Assembly (NCBI GenBank): GCA_023418995.1
Contig: JAEZYP010000037.1
Coordinates: forward strand, 48,270-112,269
Direction: 5' to 3'
Length of the DNA: 64,000 nucleotides
Origin: Bacillota bacterium
Lineage (GTDB): Bacteria > Bacillota > Clostridia > Oscillospirales > Acutalibacteraceae
Shown here: positions 60,105-64,000 of the stretch, piece after piece
How the letters are laid out: every line of letters begins with the position of its first letter
How positions within the stretch are numbered: position 1 is the stretch's first letter
Program-made: the position numbers and the translations under genes
Notes under the pieces: generated by a model
Databases searched by the model: none
Told to the model about the DNA's origin: nothing
What the model saw: only the letters and a program-made list of their open reading frames with translations

Positions 60105-60749
60105 ATGCAACCGATATCTCAACAGTATCTAAGGTCAAGTTGTGAAATCAGAACCCTCGATGATAAACGGCTTACCACCGGAACACTGAATGATTTTGAT
60201 GAAAAGGATATAAAAATCGGAAAAGGAACCGATTTTCTTCCTACAATACATTGCGGAACACTCGTGAAGATTATCATCAAGCCGGATAATCTGGATATGC
60301 TGGACTTAATCGGGAAGGTATATTTATCCTCGCCGGAAATGCTGCAAATTACGAATGTTCAGGATCAGAATGATTTTGAACGCCGAAATTTTTTTCGGCT
60401 CAGGCTTAATTTACATACGCAGGCCTACCCATCCCAAAACGACGGATCTCCGATTCAGCCGGTTGAGGTATTCCAGATTTATGTTAACGATTTGAGTTTG
60501 AGCGGTTTTTTCATAAAGACAAGAAAGACCTTGAGGATTGGAGACTATTTTAACGCAACTCTTCCCCTTGCTGATGTCCGGGTATCTTTCATCTGCAAGG
60601 TTCAGAGATTTCAAAAAGCAAACAGCCGGTCAAATGGCTACGGCTGCTCCTTCGAGAATAATACCAACCGCCAGTTTGATTTGCTTTGCAAGTACATATT
60701 TGAAAAACAGCGTGAGCAGATTAGAAGTGCCAGAAATGAATTGTACTAA
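60105..60749 (+). CDS. YcgR-type PilZ protein (c-di-GMP brake)
   Basis: Start at ATG 60105 with TTTGGAGGTAC. The first 90 residues form a YcgR-N/flagellar-brake-like domain; then the PilZ domain with RRNFFRLR (about 93-100) and NDLSLSGF (about 130-137), both parts needed to bind c-di-GMP. It likely slows the flagellar motor when c-di-GMP rises. It sits between two CheW genes; the diguanylate cyclase at 19.6 kb is a possible source. Confidence 0.9.
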   Translation: MQPISQQYLRSSCEIRTLDDKRLTTGTLNDFDEKDIKIGKGTDFLPTIHCGTLVKIIIKPDNLDMLDLIGKVYLSSPEMLQITNVQDQNDFERRNFFRLRLNLHTQAYPSQNDGSPIQPVEVFQIYVNDLSLSGFFIKTRKTLRIGDYFNATLPLADVRVSFICKVQRFQKANSRSNGYGCSFENNTNRQFDLLCKYIFEKQREQIRSARNELY

Positions 60750-60781
60750 TCATTTATTATAATCTAAAATGAGGTGATCTT

Positions 60782-61300
60782 ATGGAAATTACACAAGAAA
60801 TCGATACTCTGAACGAAGAAACCGTAATTGATGAGATGAAAGGGAAATACCTGACTTTTTGGACGGACAGCCAGCTTTTCGGCGTTCCGATTGCCGATGT
60901 AGTTCAAATCATCGGTATTCAGGAAATCACGCCTATTCCTGATTCTCCTGTGTACGCAAAAGGGGTTATCAATCTTCGCGGCAATATCATTCCGGTGATC
61001 GATGTGCGACTCAGATTCAGTAAAACAGAAGAAGCCTACAATGAGAGAACCTGTATTATCGTAACAAGAATTGACCAGAATTATATCGGCTTCATTGTCG
61101 ATTCTGTCGATGAAGTTACCAACATAGGTGATGAAGATATTTCTCCCGCGCCGAAGGTTTCAAAAGACCGCACTAACGCCTATCTTTCCGGTATCGGCAA
61201 GGTAGAGAACAAAGTGGTTCTCCTTCTGGATACGAGCAAAATTTTGAATGAGAGTGAGATTCAGCAGGTGAGCGACGCTGTCTCTGTGCTTAACAATTAA
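60782..61300 (+). CDS. cheW: CheW coupling protein 2
   Basis: 172 residues: YLTFWTDSQLFGVPIADVVQIIGIQEITPIPDSPVYAKGVINLRGNIIPVIDVRLRF and IGFIVDSVDEV. Same fold as CheW 1 but only moderately alike, so the cell may form two kinds of arrays. GAGGTGATC before the ATG; 20 bases before the third receptor. Confidence 0.94.
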   Translation: MEITQEIDTLNEETVIDEMKGKYLTFWTDSQLFGVPIADVVQIIGIQEITPIPDSPVYAKGVINLRGNIIPVIDVRLRFSKTEEAYNERTCIIVTRIDQNYIGFIVDSVDEVTNIGDEDISPAPKVSKDRTNAYLSGIGKVENKVVLLLDTSKILNESEIQQVSDAVSVLNN

Positions 61301-61320
61301 TAAATGAGGCGAATTTATCA

Positions 61321-62562
61321 ATGAAGGTTAAAACTAAGGTTTTCTTTGTCAATTTTCTCCTTGCCGTTTTATCGGTTGTAAGCGGCGCGGGCGCAGTTCT
61401 TATGTTGCTGCAGTACCATTCTTCAATCGCCGCCGGCAGCCTGATTGTACTGCCGCTGGTTCTGGTTCTCATTATCACAAAAGTCTCCTCTTCTCTTATC
61501 ATAAAGCCAATCGAATACTTTCGGGAATCCTTTTTAAAAATGTCTCAGGGTGATTTGAATGTCACTGTCGACTATAACGATACATTCGAATTTACTGAAT
61601 TGGGACAGGCTTTAAACGCAACAATGGAATATCTGAGACGGTATATCAATGATATTAAAGCTACTTTAAATACGTTGGCAAATGGGAATTTTGATGTGGA
61701 AATCAACAATCACTACCAGGGCGAATTTGAAGAAATCCGCCAGGCTCTGGAAGGCATCGTATCCATGCTAAACAACACGCTGTCCAAGTTCAGCAATACT
61801 TCCAGCCAGGTATCCATGTTCTCCGATCAGGTATCCAACGTCGCCCAGACACTTGCACAGGGCGCGACCGAGCAGGCGAGTTCAATTGAGCAATTATCCG
61901 CTACGATTTCTGAAATATCCGCTAATGTAAAACAAAACGCGTCCAGTGCGTCTGACGCAAATCGCTCTTCTACAACCGCACAGGAAAAAATGCATGAAGT
62001 ATCTGAGGAAATGGACAAAATGCTTCAGGCTATGTCTGAGATCAGCGAGATGTCCGCAAGGATTAGCAATATTATTAAAACGATTGACGATATTGCCAGT
62101 CAAACCAACATTCTCGCCCTGAACGCAGCGGTTGAAGCTGCAAGAGCCGGAGCTGCCGGAAAAGGCTTTGCTGTTGTAGCGGATGAAGTTCGCAACCTCG
62201 CAAGCAAAAGCGCGGAAGCCGCTAAAAACACCACGGACTTGATTGAAAGCTCTATTCTGGCAATCGAAAACGGAAAGAGAATTGCTGATACCACTGCGAA
62301 AACCTTAGATGAGGTTATCGACGCAACTTCAAAGTCAACTCAGTTAATCAATAATATTGCTCAGGCTTCCAATGAACAGGCGACCTCCATCAGTCAGGTT
62401 ACCCTGGGCGTTGAGCAAATATCCGCCGTTGTTCAGACAAACTCAGCAACCGCAGAAGAAGGAGCGGCTTCAAGTGAAGAAATGTCAAAGCAGGCAAAGC
62501 ACCTGAAATCTTTGGTAAATGAGTTTTCACTGAAGCAGGCCGTTTATTCTGTTGCCGAGTAA
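61321..62562 (+). CDS. Methyl-accepting chemotaxis protein 3 (no outer sensor)
   Basis: 413 residues. Two hydrophobic helices at about 8-28 and 38-58 have only a short loop between, followed by HAMP (IIKPIEYFRESFLKMSQGDL) and the full signalling hairpin (DDIASQTNILALNAAVEAARAGAAGKGFAVVADEV). Without an outer ligand domain it probably reads an internal, membrane or energy signal. Linked to cheW 2. Confidence 0.94.
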   Translation: MKVKTKVFFVNFLLAVLSVVSGAGAVLMLLQYHSSIAAGSLIVLPLVLVLIITKVSSSLIIKPIEYFRESFLKMSQGDLNVTVDYNDTFEFTELGQALNATMEYLRRYINDIKATLNTLANGNFDVEINNHYQGEFEEIRQALEGIVSMLNNTLSKFSNTSSQVSMFSDQVSNVAQTLAQGATEQASSIEQLSATISEISANVKQNASSASDANRSSTTAQEKMHEVSEEMDKMLQAMSEISEMSARISNIIKTIDDIASQTNILALNAAVEAARAGAAGKGFAVVADEVRNLASKSAEAAKNTTDLIESSILAIENGKRIADTTAKTLDEVIDATSKSTQLINNIAQASNEQATSISQVTLGVEQISAVVQTNSATAEEGAASSEEMSKQAKHLKSLVNEFSLKQAVYSVAE

Positions 62563-62586
62563 TGTTTAAGGTCCTACATTAAATAT

Positions 62587-62632
62587 AAATCTCCCGTCGC
62601 GGTGTTGAACTCTGCGGCGAGAGATTTTTTAT
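62587..62632 (+). terminator. Terminator after receptor 3
   Basis: AAATCTC.CGTCGC pairs with GCGGCG.GAGATTT; T-run after it. Ends the cheW-pilZ-cheW-receptor unit. Confidence 0.85.
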
Positions 62633-62763
62633 TGCTTTACGCCAAATCACGGGAGAAATCAAAACTATTTCGCACTTTACAGGATTATTTTTCTATTCTA
62701 TAATAGCTTTGATAATCAATTATTGTCACTCCTTGAAATTAACATACTTTCCTTTTCGTAATA

Positions 62764-62862
62764 CAAGGCCGAGGTTCAGTCTGCCGCCTTGCGGCAACAC
62801 AAAACCAGACGTAAAGGCTGCGCATTTTGGAGATGAAAGACTATAACTACCGAAAAATTGTA
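62764..62862. repeat. Noncoding element related to the receptor 2 leader
   Basis: In the 280-base gap between receptor 3 and the next gene lies GTCTG-(CCGC/GCGG hairpin)-..CAGAC, then GTAAAGGCTG..ATTTTGGAG..GACTATAACTACCG. The plus-strand core ATTTTGGAG..GACTAT and the CAACACA before it recur at 53240-53330. The end loosely looks like class I c-di-GMP riboswitches but key pairing is missing. Confidence 0.5.
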
Positions 62863-62912
62863 AATTTCACTGCCTCATTGAAATAGCATTAAACGGAAGG
62901 AGATTATCACAG

Positions 62913-63425
62913 ATGGGACATTTCGGATTTTCTTACATTGGCTTGATATTTTTATTGATGCTTATCATTCCAAACCTGATATGGGCTAAAAGCCTGCCAA
63001 AAGGATACGCCAATCAAAACGAAGCAAGGGTTCTGGTTATTTTAGAACGAGTCGGCCAAATTTGCGTTACTTGTACAAGTCTTATCTTTTCAGATTTTAA
63101 TATTCAAAGCTGGTCGGCTTGGAGTATCTGGCTGATCGCAGCCATCATTCTTCTGATTTTATATGAGTGCTGGTGGATTCGCTACTTTAAAAGTAGTAAG
63201 AGGCAAAAGGATTTTTACAGCAGTTTCTGTGGAATTCCGGTGGCAGGGGCGACATTGCCGGCAGTCGCTTTTCTTCTCTTGGGAATCTACGGTAAAATTG
63301 TCTGGATGATTTTTTCTGCCCTAATTTTCGGGATAGGTCATATTGGTATTCATTTGCAGCATCAAAAAGACTTGGCTCATGAAAGCAACCTTCCGCGGTC
63401 AGAAACCTCACGCAAGCTTAAGTAA
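62913..63425 (+). CDS. Membrane protein of unknown function (170 aa)
   Basis: Four to five hydrophobic helices (about residues 5-22, 46-60, 68-90, 108-125, 128-145) joined by short loops; MGHFGFSYIGLIFLLMLIIPNLIWAKSLP.. is a start seen in uncharacterised clostridial proteins. AAGGAG precedes the ATG. Confidence 0.75.
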   Translation: MGHFGFSYIGLIFLLMLIIPNLIWAKSLPKGYANQNEARVLVILERVGQICVTCTSLIFSDFNIQSWSAWSIWLIAAIILLILYECWWIRYFKSSKRQKDFYSSFCGIPVAGATLPAVAFLLLGIYGKIVWMIFSALIFGIGHIGIHLQHQKDLAHESNLPRSETSRKLK

Positions 63426-63526
63426 ATCGCAGGTGACTCTCGCCGTTCTTAAGTCGTGCACAACTCTATAGATGATAGAATCTATCCTGAATATAAAATA
63501 CAGAATTGTTACAGGAGGAATAATCC

Positions 63527-63778
63527 ATGCTTGATTACAGGTTTGACACTCAGCTATTAATTGAAGGAACCGGTCTTTCGGAAGACGCAATCAGTGACTA
63601 CATTACAAATCATATTGAAGGTGACTGTCTGATCGCCATCGGCGATGATAACTTGATCAAGATTCACTTTCATACCAATACTCCATGGATAGTGCTTGAA
63701 TACTGCGCATCTTTGGGAGACATTTTTGATATAGTTGTTGAAAATATGGAACGACAGGAAAACGGACTGCAAGGCTGA
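63527..63778 (+). CDS. Stand-alone FakA/YloV-like domain (83 aa)
   Basis: MLDYRFDTQLLIEGTGLSEDAISDYITNHIEGDCLIAIGDDNLIKIHFHTNTPWIVLEYC.. matches the C-terminal phosphatase-like part of the fatty-acid-kinase subunit FakA (dihydroxyacetone-kinase-like). The ATP-binding part is missing, so it is not a kinase by itself. ACAGGAGG before the ATG. Confidence 0.8.
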   Translation: MLDYRFDTQLLIEGTGLSEDAISDYITNHIEGDCLIAIGDDNLIKIHFHTNTPWIVLEYCASLGDIFDIVVENMERQENGLQG

Positions 63779-63784
63779 GACAAT

Positions 63785-63818
63785 AAAAAAGACATCCTTA
63801 ATTGGATGTCTTTTTTAT
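63785..63818. terminator. Two-way terminator before 5S rRNA
   Basis: GACATCC and GGATGTC with six T after it and six A before it, able to end the FakA-like gene and the rRNA operon from opposite sides. Confidence 0.92.
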
Positions 63819-63822
63819 TATG

Positions 63823-63936
<114 letters not shown>

Positions 63937-64000
63937 TGTCTGCCTATTCAATTCTCTGCTCAGGAGTTCGATTCTCCTGCATTGCGATTTCGTTTACACA

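Noticed and set aside
63937..64000. AGGAG-TTCGATT-CTCCT hairpin resembling a tRNA T arm
   Set aside because: No acceptor, D arm or CCA around it; taken as 5S-23S spacer sequence.

Overview
The window comes from a motile, low-to-mid GC Gram-positive bacterium of the Clostridia. Gene content and protein style suggest the Oscillospiraceae/Ruminococcaceae side, but the exact genus cannot be fixed from sequence alone. Supporting signs are Firmicutes-type ribosome-binding sites, a SigH-like sigma factor, TrmK/Nif3/RqcH order, sigma-28-like promoters on chemotaxis genes, and a 5S rRNA at the right edge.

Region 1 (1-19.2 kb) is most of the early and lysogeny half of a tailed-phage prophage cut by the left window edge. 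Reading from the control region at 17.3 kb leftwards on the minus strand: a Mom-like DNA-modification protein, an antirepressor, small HTH proteins, a PAPS-reductase-like PP-loop protein, ERF annealing protein, NinB-like and HNH proteins, SSB, a DNA methyltransferase, a DUF4373 replication protein, RusA, many small proteins, a structured noncoding stretch holding a tRNA, then HNH and terminase small and large subunits. On the plus strand are an XRE repressor, facing two paired operators, and a tyrosine integrase that ends beside the 3' end of a tRNA (the attachment site). Several small genes with good ribosome-binding sites and 4-20 base overlaps are listed that a size filter would miss.

Region 2 (19.3-30.9 kb): a phage-gene remnant, a Cache-GGDEF diguanylate cyclase, and a sugar-use locus (DUF5107-TPR protein, AraC regulator, CUT2-type sugar ABC transporter, aldose epimerase).

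Region 3 (31-36.5 kb): divergent Ku and three-domain LigD (NHEJ repair), a gene-poor stretch, and a uridine kinase. Region 4 (36.5-41.8 kb): a polysaccharide operon of Wzy-like polymerase, two glycosyltransferases and a Wzz/BY-kinase fusion whose Walker A lysine is missing. Region 5 (41.8-48.6 kb): housekeeping genes rqcH, nif3-like and trmK, a DUF1858 protein, a zinc ribbon, a tRNA-like element, a SigH-like factor and a ComM/YifB ATPase.

Region 6 (48.7-62.6 kb) is a chemotaxis locus: three methyl-accepting proteins, CheA-CheR-CheB, two CheW, a YcgR-type PilZ protein, and a pair resembling B. subtilis YlqG-YlqH. At least four units carry sigma-28-like promoters (TAAA-N15-GCCGATAA type). The second receptor has a roughly 220-base structured leader, part of which recurs at 62.8 kb. 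With the GGDEF protein and PilZ protein this links c-di-GMP to motility. The right end (62.9-64 kb) holds a membrane protein, a lone FakA-like domain and 5S rRNA of an rRNA operon entering from the right.
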